Of a DNA stretch of 64,000 bases, positions 8,695 to 18,218 are shown in pieces. The DNA is from Lysobacterales bacterium 66-474. GTDB lineage: Bacteria; Pseudomonadota; Gammaproteobacteria; Xanthomonadales; Rhodanobacteraceae. Numbering within the stretch: position 1 is the first letter of the stretch; each line of letters begins with the position of its first letter. The notes beneath the pieces were generated by a model that did not search any database, was not told the DNA's origin, and was given only the letters and a program-made list of their open reading frames with translations. The position numbers and the translations under genes were made by a program. Location of the stretch: contig MKWP01000004.1 in NCBI GenBank assembly GCA_001899805.1, positions 1 through 64,000 of the forward strand, in the 5' to 3' direction.

Positions 8695-9773
8695 CGGACG
8701 ACCATCGACAAATCGAACGCGAGGCCGCACTGTGGCTGGCCCGCCGTGACGCCGGCGGCTGGGGCGACCGCCAGCAGGCCGCACTGGAAGCGTGGCTGGC
8801 GCACGCCACTTCGCACCGGGTGGCGTTCCTGCGCCTGGAAGCGGCGTGGCAACAGACGGCGAGGCTGAAGATCCTGGCCGCGGGCGCGGCGCGCAACGAT
8901 ATTCCCGCGCGGGGCACGTGGCTGGACTCGCCGTACTTCGCGCCCCTGGCCGACCACATCCCGACTGTCGTTCCCGCGCGCGCCCGCAACCTCCGCCGCA
9001 CGCCGCGTACCCGACGCTGGCCGCTGCTGGCCACCGTCGCGGCCAGCCTGCTGGCGGTCGTCATCGCCATGGGCAGCCTTGCCTGGCGCGACGCCCACCG
9101 CGTCGACCGCGGTGAATGGCAGACCGCGCTCGGCGCGCAACAGGTCGTGCACCTCGTCGACGGTTCCACCGCGACGCTGGGCAGCAACACCCATTTGCGC
9201 GTCGCGCTGTCGCGGCACGAGCGCGATCTGTACCTGCCGAAAGGCGAGGCCTACTTCGATGTCGCCCACGATCCGGCGCGTCCGTTCGTGGTGCACGCCG
9301 CCGGTTATCGCGTGACCGCGGTCGGCACGCGTTTCGACGTGCGTCGGGACGATTCGGGCAAATTGCGCGTGGTGGTGACGCGCGGCCTGGTGCGGCTGCA
9401 ATCCTCGAGCGATCCTGCGCAGGCACCGGCGATGCTGCCGGCCGGGAGCATCGCCACGGTCGACGGCGGCAACGTGCTCGTCCAGGGCGTGTCGCCGGAC
9501 GCAGCCCTCGAACGCCTGAGCTGGCGCAACGGCTACGCGGTGTTCCACGGTACCCCGCTGGCCGAGGCCGTCGAGGAATTCAACCGCTACAACGCGCACA
9601 AGATCGTGATCGCCGATCCGTCCCTCGACGCCTTGCGGGTCGGTGGCAATTTCCGCCTCGACAACAGCGCCGCGTTCGTGCGGCTGGTGCGGGAGGTTTT
9701 CCCGGTGCGGGCTGAGCACCACGGCGACCGCATCGTGCTGACCCGCCGCGCAGGGACCCAATCCGCCCGCTGA
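8691..9773 (+). CDS. FecR-family sigma-factor regulator
   Basis: The 360-residue protein begins with a cytoplasmic DUF4880-type domain (EAALWLARRDAGGW...EAWLAHATSHRVAFLRLEAAW in outline). One transmembrane helix follows (about 104-124, LLATVAASLLAVVIAMGSL), then a periplasmic FecR domain (VDGSTATLGSNTHLRVAL, GEAYFDVAHDPARPFVVH, VTAVGTRFDV) and a C-terminal STN-like region (GNFRLDN...RLVREVF). FecR proteins take a signal from the receptor in the outer membrane and pass it across the inner membrane to the ECF sigma factor. It lies between its sigma factor and its receptor. Confidence 0.9.
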   Translation: MTDDHRQIEREAALWLARRDAGGWGDRQQAALEAWLAHATSHRVAFLRLEAAWQQTARLKILAAGAARNDIPARGTWLDSPYFAPLADHIPTVVPARARNLRRTPRTRRWPLLATVAASLLAVVIAMGSLAWRDAHRVDRGEWQTALGAQQVVHLVDGSTATLGSNTHLRVALSRHERDLYLPKGEAYFDVAHDPARPFVVHAAGYRVTAVGTRFDVRRDDSGKLRVVVTRGLVRLQSSSDPAQAPAMLPAGSIATVDGGNVLVQGVSPDAALERLSWRNGYAVFHGTPLAEAVEEFNRYNAHKIVIADPSLDALRVGGNFRLDNSAAFVRLVREVFPVRAEHHGDRIVLTRRAGTQSAR

Positions 9774-9855
9774 CGACTGCGCACATGCGGGGGATCGGAC
9801 CCGCTGGTTCGTCTTGACTCGAAAGGCGCCGCGTCGGCGCACCGGGGAGAGAGGT

Positions 9856-12800
9856 ATGTTCAAGCCGTTCAAGCGCATTTTCCTGATCGCCGCCTGCCTG
9901 CTGCCGATGCTGGCTTTCGCCCAGCAACGGACCGCCGTCGACATCGACATTCCAGCCGGCAGCCTCGTCACCGGGCTGGATACGCTGGCACGCCAGACCG
10001 GCATGCAGTTCGTGTACAGCGCCGACCAGCTGGCGGGATTGAGCACCCGCGGCGTGCATGGTTCGCTTTCCGCGCAACAGGCGCTCGACCAGTTGCTCGC
10101 CGGCACCGGCTACCACACGCGCCACGACGACACCGGTGCGGTGGTCATCGTCAAGGACGCGGCGCCCAATGCGCAGCCCGCACCCAGCCAATCGCCCGCA
10201 CAATCCTCCGAACCCGCCCCCAAGACCCTTGAGGAAGTGGTGGTGACGGGTTCGCGCATCCCGCGTTCGCAGATCGAGGGCCCGGCGCCGGTGGTGGCGA
10301 TCACCGCGCAGGACATCCAGCGGCGCGGCTTCGCGAACGTTCCCGACCTGATGACATCGCTGACCCAGAACCTGGGCGCGCTGGACAACAACCAGTACAC
10401 CGACGGCTTTTCGCCCGGCGCGCAGGCGGTGGACCTGCGCGGACTCGGCCCCAACCACACGCTGGTGCTGGTGAACGGTCGGCGCATCGCCGACTATCCG
10501 CAGTCCTACGGCGGCAACAGCAACTTCACCGACATCTCCAACATCCCGACTTCGCTGATCGAGCGCGTGGAAATCCTTTCCGGCAGCGCCTCGGCGGTGT
10601 ACGGCTCGGACGCGATCTCCGGCGTCATCAACTTCATCCTGAAGAAAAAGGCCGACGGCACCACCATCGACTACCGCGCCGGCGGCACCCAGCATGGCGG
10701 CGGCGCATCGCAGCGCCTCGACATCACCAGCGGATTCTCCAAGGGCAAGTTCGATGCGGTGTTCGGCCTGGAACTGGTCGACAAGCATCCGTTGTGGGCG
10801 TTCCAGCGCAGCTACACCGACTCGCGCCTCGACAGCCCGATCACCCCTTCGCGCAACTATCCGAGCCAGGTGTGGGTGCGCTCGGATATCGACGACGACT
10901 ATCTCGATCCCGGTGAGGCGCAATGCCAGGCGCTGGCGGGCTATGACCAGGGCAGCATCATCTACGCGCACCGCAGGAACTACGGCTACTACTGCGGCAG
11001 CAACGCCGACGTCGCCTACGGCACGCTGGAAAACGGCCGCAAGATGGCCAACTTCTTCGGTTCGGCCACGTATCACTTCAACGACTACACCGACGTCTAC
11101 CTCGACGTGCTGGCCGGCACCTCGCACCAGGACAGCTACAACACGCCGCTGCAGTGGTACAACTGCGAACCGCTGAACGGCGACTGCACCGACACGCCGT
11201 TCTACAACACCGCGACCGGCCAGGTCGAACAATGGGGACGCCGCTACTTCACGATCGAGGAAAACGGCGGATTCAAGCCCGGTTTCATCCGCAACATCGG
11301 CAACAGCATCTCGCTCAATACCGGCATCAAGGGCACGCTGGGCGCCGACAGCAACTGGAACTACGAAGCCAATTTCGAGCACGCGCAGAACAAGGTGCTG
11401 GAGAAGTGGCCGGCACTGATCGCGGCCAAGGCGCAGGCGTTGTACCTCGGGCCATCGCTGGGTGTCGATCCCGACAGTGGCTACCAGATGTATGACGCGC
11501 CTATCAGCCGCCTGTACACGCCGCTGACCGTGGCGCAGTTCCGTTCCATCACCCAGGATTCGGTCGACCACGACAAGGCGCGCGCCGAGAACTGGTCGCT
11601 CACCGTGACCAACACCGACCTGTTCAAGCTGCCCGCAGGTCCGGTCGGCTTCGCGGGCATCGCCGAATACGGCAACCAGTACTTCGGGCAGATCGCCGAC
11701 CCGATGTCGCTGGACGGCAGCTACTACGGCCTGCACAACACCACCTCGGTGGGATCGCGCAGCCACGCCGCGGCCGGCTACGAGTTCAGCATCCCCGTGT
11801 TCTCGCAGCTCACCGTGACCACCGCGGGCCGCTACGACCGCTACGAATACAGCGACACCACCGCAGGCAAGTTCACCTACGCGCTCGGCATTGAATACCG
11901 CCCCTTCCAGAGCCTGCTGCTGCGTGGCTCGCTGTCGACAGGCTTCCGCGCGCCCGACCTGTCGTATCTCTACGCGGGCATGAGCGGGTCGAGCTCCGGC
12001 GGCACGGATTACTGGCAGTGCCGGGTCGCCAATCCGGCACCCGGCTACGACTGCCTGGATGATTCCGATTTCGACGCCAGCTACAACGGCCGCAGCCACG
12101 GCAGCACCACCCTGAAGGACGAAACCAGCAGGTCGTTCACCTACGGCGTCGTGTTTGCTCCATCATCCAACTTCGACGTCAGCGCCGACTATTACCGCAT
12201 CAAGCTCAAGAACGAGGTCGAATACCAGAGCAGCGACGAGATCCTGCGCCGCGAAGCGGACTGCCGGCTCGGCGTGGACGTCAACGGCAATCCCGTGAAT
12301 GGCAGTTCGTCGTTTTGCCAGCAGATCGAAAGCCAGGTGGTGCGCAATCCGGCGAACGCGGCGTACAACCCCAACGGCATCACCTCGGTACTGGTGCTTC
12401 CGATCAATGCCGCGATCGACCAGACCTCGGGCGTCGATCTCAACGCCCACTATCGCCTGAACACGTCGCGCGTCGGCAGCTTCGATTTCAACTTCGGCGC
12501 GACCTACGTGATCATGCACAAGACGCAGTTGAGCCCCGATGTACCGGTCGACGACCAGCTGACCGACCTCTACTACTACCTGATCCCGCGCACCAAGGCC
12601 AACGCCTCGGTGACCTGGAACTTCAGGGACTTCACCACCACGCTGTACGGTTCTCGCCTCGGCGGCATCCCCAACTACGACGGCACCCAACGCATGGGTC
12701 CGACCTTCCTGTACAACCTGACCATGGGCTACAGGGTCGCGCCCGGCATCAACGTGTCGATGGTGGTGGACAACCTGTTCGATTCGCGCCCGCCGCGAGA

Positions 12801-12909
12801 CACCACCTGGACCAGCTACCCGTACTACTCGCGCAACTGGTTCAGTGCGGTCGGGCGCGCGTACTTCGTGGAGATGAACCTGAAGTTCGGCGGCAGGGAC
12901 GGCATGTGA
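9856..12909 (+). CDS. TonB-dependent receptor with N-terminal signalling (STN) domain
   Basis: The 1017-residue protein has a signal peptide (MFKPFKRIFLIAACLLPMLAFA). An STN domain follows (about 27-100: VDIDIPAGSLVTGLDTLARQ, GVHGSLSAQQALDQLLAGTG), then a linker rich in Pro, Ala and Ser. The plug has EEVVVTGSRIPRS, VDLRGLGPNHTLVLVNGRR and GSASAVYGSDAISGVINF, and a large 22-strand barrel completes the protein. The STN domain lets it signal to the adjacent FecR. The start at 9856 follows GGGGAGAGAGGT. The ligand is unknown; nearness of the secreted peptidase hints at peptides rather than iron, which is only an inference. Confidence 0.92.
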   Translation: MFKPFKRIFLIAACLLPMLAFAQQRTAVDIDIPAGSLVTGLDTLARQTGMQFVYSADQLAGLSTRGVHGSLSAQQALDQLLAGTGYHTRHDDTGAVVIVKDAAPNAQPAPSQSPAQSSEPAPKTLEEVVVTGSRIPRSQIEGPAPVVAITAQDIQRRGFANVPDLMTSLTQNLGALDNNQYTDGFSPGAQAVDLRGLGPNHTLVLVNGRRIADYPQSYGGNSNFTDISNIPTSLIERVEILSGSASAVYGSDAISGVINFILKKKADGTTIDYRAGGTQHGGGASQRLDITSGFSKGKFDAVFGLELVDKHPLWAFQRSYTDSRLDSPITPSRNYPSQVWVRSDIDDDYLDPGEAQCQALAGYDQGSIIYAHRRNYGYYCGSNADVAYGTLENGRKMANFFGSATYHFNDYTDVYLDVLAGTSHQDSYNTPLQWYNCEPLNGDCTDTPFYNTATGQVEQWGRRYFTIEENGGFKPGFIRNIGNSISLNTGIKGTLGADSNWNYEANFEHAQNKVLEKWPALIAAKAQALYLGPSLGVDPDSGYQMYDAPISRLYTPLTVAQFRSITQDSVDHDKARAENWSLTVTNTDLFKLPAGPVGFAGIAEYGNQYFGQIADPMSLDGSYYGLHNTTSVGSRSHAAAGYEFSIPVFSQLTVTTAGRYDRYEYSDTTAGKFTYALGIEYRPFQSLLLRGSLSTGFRAPDLSYLYAGMSGSSSGGTDYWQCRVANPAPGYDCLDDSDFDASYNGRSHGSTTLKDETSRSFTYGVVFAPSSNFDVSADYYRIKLKNEVEYQSSDEILRREADCRLGVDVNGNPVNGSSSFCQQIESQVVRNPANAAYNPNGITSVLVLPINAAIDQTSGVDLNAHYRLNTSRVGSFDFNFGATYVIMHKTQLSPDVPVDDQLTDLYYYLIPRTKANASVTWNFRDFTTTLYGSRLGGIPNYDGTQRMGPTFLYNLTMGYRVAPGINVSMVVDNLFDSRPPRDTTWTSYPYYSRNWFSAVGRAYFVEMNLKFGGRDGM

Positions 12910-12928
12910 TTCGCCGGCTTGACGCAAT

Positions 12929-12976
12929 CCCCTCTCCCCCCGGGAGAGGGTGGCGCGTAGCGCCGGGTGAGGGTTC
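12929..12976. repeat. GC-rich intergenic repeat (CCCTCTCCC...GGGAGAGGG)
   Basis: CCCTCTCCCCCCGGGAGAGGG forms a hairpin and is followed by TGGCGCGTAGCGCCGGGTGAGGG. A related copy in the opposite orientation lies at 14870-14938. This repeat is common between genes of xanthomonads and relatives. It may also act as terminator for the receptor gene and, in the other direction, for ychF. Confidence 0.6.
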
Positions 12977-13057
12977 GACGCCTCGCGTGTCCCTTCCCGG
13001 AACTGGATCCCGTGTCAGCGGCCATCCATGGCCTGCACGGGATGCAGACATCCATGT

Positions 13058-14149
13058 CTACACATTGAACAGGAAATGCAGGACATCGCCTTCCTGGACG
13101 GTATAGTCCTTGCCTTCCTTGCGCAGGCGCCCCGCATCACGGGCACCTGACTCGCCGCGGTACTGGATGTAGTCGTCGAACGACACGGTTTCGGCGCGGA
13201 TGAAGCCTTTCTCGAAATCGGTGTGGATCACGCCGGCCGCCTGCGGCGCGGTGGCACCGCGCTTGACCGTCCATGCACGCACTTCCTTTTCGCCCGCGGT
13301 GAAATAGGTCTGCAGGCCGAGCAGCGTGTACGCGGCGCGCGCGACGCGGTCGAGGCCGGGTTCCGTCAAGCCCATCGAGGCCAGGAATTCTCCGCGGTCG
13401 GCATCGTCCAGTTGCGCCAGTTCTTCCTCGATCGCCGCGCACACCGGCACCACCACCGCGCCTTCGCCCTCGGCATGCTTGCGCACCGCATCGAGGTACG
13501 GATTGTTTTCGAAACCGTCCTCGCGCACGTTGGCGACGTACATCAACGGTTTCATGGTGAGCAGGAACAGCTCGCGGATCGCGGCGCGCTCCTCGTCGTC
13601 CAGTTCCACCGATCGTGCGGACTTGCCGTCGTTCAACGCGGCGCGCAGTTTTTCCAACACCGGACGCTTTGCGATCGCTTCCTTGTCGTTGGCCTTGGCC
13701 GCTTTGTCCACGCGTGCCAACGCCTTGTCCACCGATTCGAGATCGGCCAGCGCCAGTTCGGTGTCGATGGTTGCAATGTCCGCGATCGGATCGATCCTGC
13801 CGGCGACGTGCACGATGTCGGGATGCTCGAAGCAGCGCACCACGTGCGCGATCGCATCGACTTCGCGGATGTGCGCGAGGAACTTGTTGCCGAGGCCCTC
13901 GCCCTGCGATGCGCCGGCGACCAGTCCCGCGATGTCGACGAACTCGACCGAGGCCGGGATGATCTTCTGCGGATGCACGATGTCCGCGAGCTGCTGCAGA
14001 CGCGGATCGGGCACCGGCACCACGCCGACATTCGGATCGATGGTGCAGAACGGGAAATTCGCCGCGGCGATCCCGGCCTTGGTCAGCGCGTTGAAGAGCG
14101 TGGACTTGCCGACATTGGGCAGGCCGACGATACCGCATTGAATTGCCAT
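13058..14149 (-). CDS. ychF: redox-regulated ATPase YchF (Obg-like ATPase)
   Basis: At 363 residues the protein has the usual family length. The P-loop GLPNVGKST is at residues 8-16, the switch region reads [20 protein letters not shown], and a coiled-coil insertion and the C-terminal TGS domain ([31 protein letters not shown]) follow. YchF is a cytosolic P-loop protein that prefers ATP to GTP and binds ribosomes. It is the last gene of the conserved prs-rplY-pth-ychF series. Confidence 0.96.
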   Translation of the reverse strand: MAIQCGIVGLPNVGKSTLFNALTKAGIAAANFPFCTIDPNVGVVPVPDPRLQQLADIVHPQKIIPASVEFVDIAGLVAGASQGEGLGNKFLAHIREVDAIAHVVRCFEHPDIVHVAGRIDPIADIATIDTELALADLESVDKALARVDKAAKANDKEAIAKRPVLEKLRAALNDGKSARSVELDDEERAAIRELFLLTMKPLMYVANVREDGFENNPYLDAVRKHAEGEGAVVVPVCAAIEEELAQLDDADRGEFLASMGLTEPGLDRVARAAYTLLGLQTYFTAGEKEVRAWTVKRGATAPQAAGVIHTDFEKGFIRAETVSFDDYIQYRGESGARDAGRLRKEGKDYTVQEGDVLHFLFNV

Positions 14150-14163
14150 TCGAGGAACTCCAC

Positions 14164-14254
14164 GCCGTCATTCCGGCGAAGGCCGGAATCCATCTTTTGC
14201 GGACGCCGGACCAAATCTAGATGGGTCCCGGTCTGCGCCGGGACGACGAGCAAA
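14164..14254. repeat. pair of REP-like palindromes between ychF and pth
   Basis: Two hairpins lie side by side: GTCATTCCGGCGAAGGCCGGAATCC and TGGGTCCCGGTCTGCGCCGGGACGACG (each outlined by its paired arms). The GTCATTCC...GGAATGAC ends match other elements at about 24832, 46156 and 55415 in this window, so this is one dispersed family. Confidence 0.6.
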
Positions 14255-14258
14255 AAAG

Positions 14259-14858
14259 TCAGCCGGAGGCCGGGTTTTCGTCGCGCCTGGTATTCAATTG
14301 CTTCATCGCCTCGTTGAAATCACCCGCGACCGCCAGCGGCAACACGTCCCGCGCACGCGCAATCGCGTCCAGCATCGCATCCTCGTCGGCGGCGGAAGGA
14401 TTGCCGAGCACCCATGGCGTCACGCGATCGCGATCGCCGGGATGGCCGATGCCGATGCGCAGGCGGTGGAACCGCCCGTGCCCGAGCTGCGCCATGATGT
14501 CGCGCAGGCCGTTCTGGCCGCCGTGGCCGCCATCGAATTTCAGTCGCGCGGTTCCGGGCGGCAGATCCAGCTCGTCATGCACCACCAGCAGTTGTTCCGG
14601 CGCGAGCTTCCAGTAATTGAGCGCCGCGACGATCGCATGGCCGCTCTTGTTCATGAAGGTGCCGGGCTTGAGGATCCGCAGCGATTCGCCGCCGACCGCG
14701 ATGCGACAAGTATCGCCGTGCACGCGGTTCTCGTGGCCGAAGCGCTCGCCCGCGCCCATCGCGAGCGAGTCGACAAACCAGAAACCGGCGTTGTGTCGAT
14801 TGCGCAGGTACTCGGCCCCGGGGTTGCCCAAGCCCGCGATGAGTCGGATGCCTGTCAT
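14259..14858 (-). CDS. pth: peptidyl-tRNA hydrolase
   Basis: The 199-residue protein matches the Pth family along its length. It begins MTGIRLIAGLGNPGAEYLRNRHNAGFW in outline, where His22 is the catalytic base (His20 in E. coli). Further motifs are PGTFMNKSG, VHDELDLPPG and DGGHGGQNGLRDI. It frees tRNA from peptidyl-tRNA that dropped off the ribosome. It lies between rplY and ychF as in most gammaproteobacteria. Confidence 0.96.
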   Translation of the reverse strand: MTGIRLIAGLGNPGAEYLRNRHNAGFWFVDSLAMGAGERFGHENRVHGDTCRIAVGGESLRILKPGTFMNKSGHAIVAALNYWKLAPEQLLVVHDELDLPPGTARLKFDGGHGGQNGLRDIMAQLGHGRFHRLRIGIGHPGDRDRVTPWVLGNPSAADEDAMLDAIARARDVLPLAVAGDFNEAMKQLNTRRDENPASG

Positions 14859-14869
14859 GTCACTTGCGC

Positions 14870-14938
14870 CATGCCCTCACCCCAGCGCTGCGCGCTCGGC
14901 CTGCGGCCGCCTCTCCCGCAGGCGGGAGAGGGGGAGTG
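14870..14938. repeat. GC-rich intergenic repeat, inverted copy of the 12929 element
   Basis: CCCTCACCCCAGCGCTGCGCGCT and CTCTCCCGCAGGCGGGAGAG contain the same building blocks as the element at 12929 in reverse order. It fills much of the space between rplY and pth. Confidence 0.55.
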
Positions 14939-15052
14939 ATCGTCGCGCTGCGCGCGACAACGCCATTGAATGAAACGGGCGATCAGGCGGATTCCTGGCA
15001 TGTCATCGCGCGGGTTGGCGACACGCGTGCCGCCAACCTCGCGCAAGTCCCA

Positions 15053-15775
15053 TTACTTCTTCTCCGCCGGTTTCTTGTCGCCGGCGGCAGCAGGCGCCGC
15101 AGCCTTGGCGGCATCGCCAGCCACCGCCGCGGCGGGAGCCGCGCCTTCGGCCGGTGCCGCGCCCTCGGCGGCCACGGGCACTTCCTCGACTTCCTCGCGG
15201 ACTGCTTGCGCGGACACCACGGTGTGGTCGTACTCCTTGCCGAGCTTCAGCTCCGGAATCTCCACGCCCGCCGGCAACTTCAGGCCGGACAGGTGGATCA
15301 CGTCGCCGAGCGCGAGTTCGCTCAAGTCGAGATCGACGTGCTCGGGGAGGTCCCTGGGCAGGCACGACACTTCGACTTCGGTGAGGTTGTGCGAGATCAC
15401 CACGCCGGAGGTCTTGGCAGCCGGCGACTTTTCCTTGTTGAGGAAACGGATCGGCACGTACACGCGGATCGCCTTGTTCTCGTCCACGCGCAGGAAGTCC
15501 AGGTGCAGCAGTTGCGGCTTGACCGGATGCTTCTGCACGTCGCGCAGCAGCACTTTCTCGCGCTTGCCATCGACCAGCAGGTCGAGGATCGCCGAAGTGA
15601 ACCACTCGTTGCGTGCGGCCAGCGAGAGTTTCAGGTGATCGAACTGGATGTTTTCCGCCGGTGCATTCGCACCGTAGACGACGGCGGGAACCATGCCGGC
15701 GCGACGCAGGCGGCGGCTCGCACCCTTGCCCTGGTCGGCACGACGTTCGGCCGTGATTTCATGGATGGTTGGCAT
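15053..15775 (-). CDS. rplY: 50S ribosomal protein L25 (general stress protein Ctc type)
   Basis: The 240-residue protein is the long L25/Ctc form. The N-terminal L25 domain (HEITAERRADQGKGASRRLRRAG, PAVVYGANAPAENI) binds 5S rRNA. It is followed by the TL5-type beta domain (VSCLPRDLPEHVDLDLSEL, GDVIHLSGLKLP) and an Ala/Pro/Lys-rich tail from about 195 (AEGAAPAEGAAPAA...KKPAEKK). The low-complexity tail is longer than in many relatives. It lies between prs and pth. Confidence 0.95.
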   Translation of the reverse strand: MPTIHEITAERRADQGKGASRRLRRAGMVPAVVYGANAPAENIQFDHLKLSLAARNEWFTSAILDLLVDGKREKVLLRDVQKHPVKPQLLHLDFLRVDENKAIRVYVPIRFLNKEKSPAAKTSGVVISHNLTEVEVSCLPRDLPEHVDLDLSELALGDVIHLSGLKLPAGVEIPELKLGKEYDHTVVSAQAVREEVEEVPVAAEGAAPAEGAAPAAAVAGDAAKAAAPAAAGDKKPAEKK

Positions 15776-15915
15776 TGCTTGTTACCTCGGGTTGCATGAC
15801 GTCACCTCGCGGTGACCTGGAATGCCTTCCCCGCGACCAGGGAAGTGCGTAAACGGTTTGCGAGCCGGAAATCCAACCCGATGGGCGGAAACTCCGAATG
15901 CCCGCTTCTACAAAA

Positions 15916-16899
15916 CTAATCGACGTACAACGAACTCACCGACTCTCCGTACGCCATCCGGCGCACGGTTTCGGCCAACAGTTGCGCCACCGACAACTGG
16001 CGGATCTTGTCGCACGCGGCGCCCGCGACGCTCAGCGGGATGGTGTCGGTGACCACCAGCTCGTCCATCTGCGATTTTTCGATGTTGCTTACGGCAGGCC
16101 CGGACAACACCGCGTGGGTGCAATACGCGACCACCTTGACGGCGCCGCGGTCCTTCAGCGCCCGGGCCGCCGCGCAAAGCGTTCCGGCGGTATCGACGAT
16201 GTCATCCACGAGCACGCAGGTCTTGCCTGCGACGTCGCCGATGATGTTCATCACCGTCGCCTCGTTCGGGCGCGGGCGGCGCTTGTCGATGATCGCGAGG
16301 TCGGCATCGTCCAGCCGTTTCGCCACCGCGCGTGCGCGCGCCACGCCGCCGATGTCGGGACTCACCACCACCACGCCGTCGGTGCCGTGCTTGCGCCAGA
16401 TGTCGGCCAGCAGCACCGGCGAGGCATACACATTGTCCAGCGGCGCCTCGAAGAACCCCTGGATCTGGTCGGCATGGATATCGACTGTCAGGACCCGGTC
16501 GGTGCCCACCGCATCGATCATCTTGGCGGCGACCTTGGCGGTGATCGGCACCCGTGCCGCGCGCAGCCGGCGATCCTGGCGCGCGTAGCCGAAGTACGGG
16601 ATCACCGCAGTGACCGTGTCGGCCGAGGCGCGTTTCAACGCATCCACCAGCACCAGCAGTTCCATCAGGTTTTCGGCGCTCGGCGCGCAGGTCGACTGCA
16701 TCACGAACACGTCCTGGTTGCGGACGTTTTCGTCGATCTCGACCTGCACCTCGCCATCCGAGAAATGGCCGATCACCGCCTTGCCCAACGGCTCGCCGAG
16801 CTGGTGCGCGACGTCCTCCGCCAGCTTGCGGTTGGCGTTGCCGCTGAACAACATCAAGCTGGAAGAATTGTGCATGACCGCCGCCGTTACCTTGTCCAC
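15916..16899 (-). CDS. prs: ribose-phosphate pyrophosphokinase (PRPP synthetase)
   Basis: The protein has 327 residues from the first ATG. Class I PRPP synthetase motifs are [44 protein letters not shown], the catalytic flexible loop KRRPRPNEA, and the PRPP-binding loop [13 protein letters not shown]. It makes PRPP from ribose 5-phosphate and ATP for nucleotide, His and Trp synthesis. Relatives often start at the internal ATG ([10 protein letters not shown], about 16875), so the true start may be 24 bp further in. A tRNA-Gln precedes it. Confidence 0.95.
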   Translation of the reverse strand: MDKVTAAVMHNSSSLMLFSGNANRKLAEDVAHQLGEPLGKAVIGHFSDGEVQVEIDENVRNQDVFVMQSTCAPSAENLMELLVLVDALKRASADTVTAVIPYFGYARQDRRLRAARVPITAKVAAKMIDAVGTDRVLTVDIHADQIQGFFEAPLDNVYASPVLLADIWRKHGTDGVVVVSPDIGGVARARAVAKRLDDADLAIIDKRRPRPNEATVMNIIGDVAGKTCVLVDDIVDTAGTLCAAARALKDRGAVKVVAYCTHAVLSGPAVSNIEKSQMDELVVTDTIPLSVAGAACDKIRQLSVAQLLAETVRRMAYGESVSSLYVD

Positions 16900-16920
16900 A
16901 CGAATATCGAAAAGGTTTCA

Positions 16921-16975
16921 CAGCCCCCTTGAGTCAAGGGGGCGACTCACGCGCAGGCGTGAGCGGGGGTTGTGG
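16921..16975. repeat. palindromic repeat upstream of prs
   Basis: The perfect palindrome CCCCCTTGAGTCAAGGGGG is followed by GACTCACGCGCAGGCGTGAGC, a second hairpin. The first palindrome recurs near 585 next to the tRNA-Tyr copies. Confidence 0.55.
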
Positions 16976-17036
16976 AGGCACGCCCTTGCCCCCGCCGATT
17001 GCCTCCCCCCGCCAACGATGCAACTCCCTGGGGGAA

Positions 17037-17108
17037 CTGGGGCGGCAGGATTCGAACCTGCGAATGCCGGGATCAAAACCCGGTGCCTTACCACTTGGCG
17101 ACGCCCCA
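17037..17108 (-). tRNA. tRNA-Gln (TTG)
   Basis: This is a 72-nt minus-strand cloverleaf without encoded CCA. The acceptor pairs TGGGGCG with CGCCCCA, the discriminator is G as needed for glutamine identity, the anticodon loop TTTTGAT gives TTG, and the T arm is GGTTCGAATCC. It sits just upstream of prs, its usual place in xanthomonads. Confidence 0.95.
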
Positions 17109-17123
17109 CCATGTTCAAGCTGG

Positions 17124-17400
17124 GCATCCTGCCGCAGCTTGCAAGGAAACGGGCGCGGCAAAGCCGCACCACGTTTCCGCGCTACGGCGCTATCGCGCCT
17201 TCGCGAGCGGCACATCCCTGTGCCGCGATCATGCAATTGTTGACTCCTTCGCAAACCCAAGCGGCATCCTGCCGCACCCAGATGGCAAACGGTCGCAGCG
17301 AAGCTGCGCCACGTTTGCGCGCGTCAGCGCTTTGCGCTTCCGCGGCGGTACATCCCTGTACCACAATCTCGCACATTGCAGCCTTTGCGTGATCGCGACC
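17124..17400. repeat. two imperfect 140-bp direct repeats in a 490-bp non-coding gap
   Basis: Two units at a 140-bp period share GCATCCTGCCGCA at the start (17124 and 17264), a middle part with GCACCACGTTTCCGCGC / GCGCCACGTTTGCGCGC, and ACATCCCTGTRCCRC near the end. They fill most of 17109-17597, between tRNA-Gln and lolB, where ispE normally lies in related genomes. I see no ispE remnant and no other gene there. The widespread motif CCTGAGCCTGTCGAAGG also occurs, at about 17446. Confidence 0.65.
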
Positions 17401-17597
17401 GGGCATCGTGCCCGGCGCGATGAACACGGTCGCGGCCAAGCCTGTCCTGAGCCTGTCGAAGGACCGCGCCTCGCATTCCGCAACAGCCAAGCACGCGAGG
17501 CCGGATGCGGTCTCGCGTGCCGAAAAGCCGCCCATTGTCGCGGCCGGCGCAATCCGTGTCAATTCAGGCGGTTGGACCGCGACCCGCGGCGCCGGAC

Positions 17598-18218
17598 CTA
17601 CTGCTGCGCCGGTGCATTCCAGGTTTCGATCATTACCCTGACCGTATACGGATCGCGGCTGGCGTAGACCTTGCGCGGCAACTGCGGGTTGCGTTCCGAA
17701 TACCAATCGCGGTAGTCGACGTGCCAGCCGTCCTGGTCCAGCGTGGCCGGCAGGCCGTTGGCGCCGAAAGTCAGGATCGCGGGACGGCCGGGTGCACGCA
17801 GGCCGCGCACCCACCACGCAAGGTCGGCGACGGGCACGTCCCATCCGAATTCCTCGGTCAAGACTTCGCCCGCGTCGCGCCCGGCCACCGGGACCTTGCC
17901 GGCGCCGGTCAGGACCGCGCCGTCCGGGCCGCCGTCCAGTTGCACGCTCTTGCCGGTGATCGGCGCGCGCAGGACGAAGCGGTATTGCTGGCCGGTCTGG
18001 TGCCATTCGAGGCTGCCGCTTCCGCCGTGCCGGCCGTCGGAAGCGGCGAAGCGCCCGGCGAGGCTCCAGGACTGTTGGGCGCCCAAGGCCTGCTCGCGGG
18101 CGGCCTGTGCCGCGAGTTGCTTCACCGTGCCTGGTTGGCGCACCGGCACCGGCGCGCATGCCGCCAACAACAGCCCGGCAAGCGTTATGACGATTGCGAA
18201 CCTCGTGAAACGCGTCAC
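17598..18218 (-). CDS. lolB: outer-membrane lipoprotein LolB
   Basis: The 206-residue protein starts at a GTG that overlaps the stop of the upstream TPR gene (GTGA). The lipoprotein signal VTRFTRFAIVITLAGLLLAAC ends in Cys21. The beta-barrel domain shows the LolB pattern SWSLAGRFAASDGRHGGSGSLEW, RAPITGKSVQLDGG and WVRGLRAPGRP. LolB takes lipoproteins from LolA and inserts them in the outer membrane. The start is fixed by the lipobox position. ispE, usually the next gene, is absent. Confidence 0.9.
   Translation of the reverse strand: MTRFTRFAIVITLAGLLLAACAPVPVRQPGTVKQLAAQAAREQALGAQQSWSLAGRFAASDGRHGGSGSLEWHQTGQQYRFVLRAPITGKSVQLDGGPDGAVLTGAGKVPVAGRDAGEVLTEEFGWDVPVADLAWWVRGLRAPGRPAILTFGANGLPATLDQDGWHVDYRDWYSERNPQLPRKVYASRDPYTVRVMIETWNAPAQQ

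Noticed and set aside
9580-12099. Minus-strand open frame (839 codons) opposite the TonB receptor
   Set aside because: Antisense shadow of the receptor; no motif.
17446-17462. CCTGAGCCTGTCGAAGG as a possible mobile-element end
   Set aside because: This is a motif found singly in many proteobacterial genomes; nothing here pairs with it.
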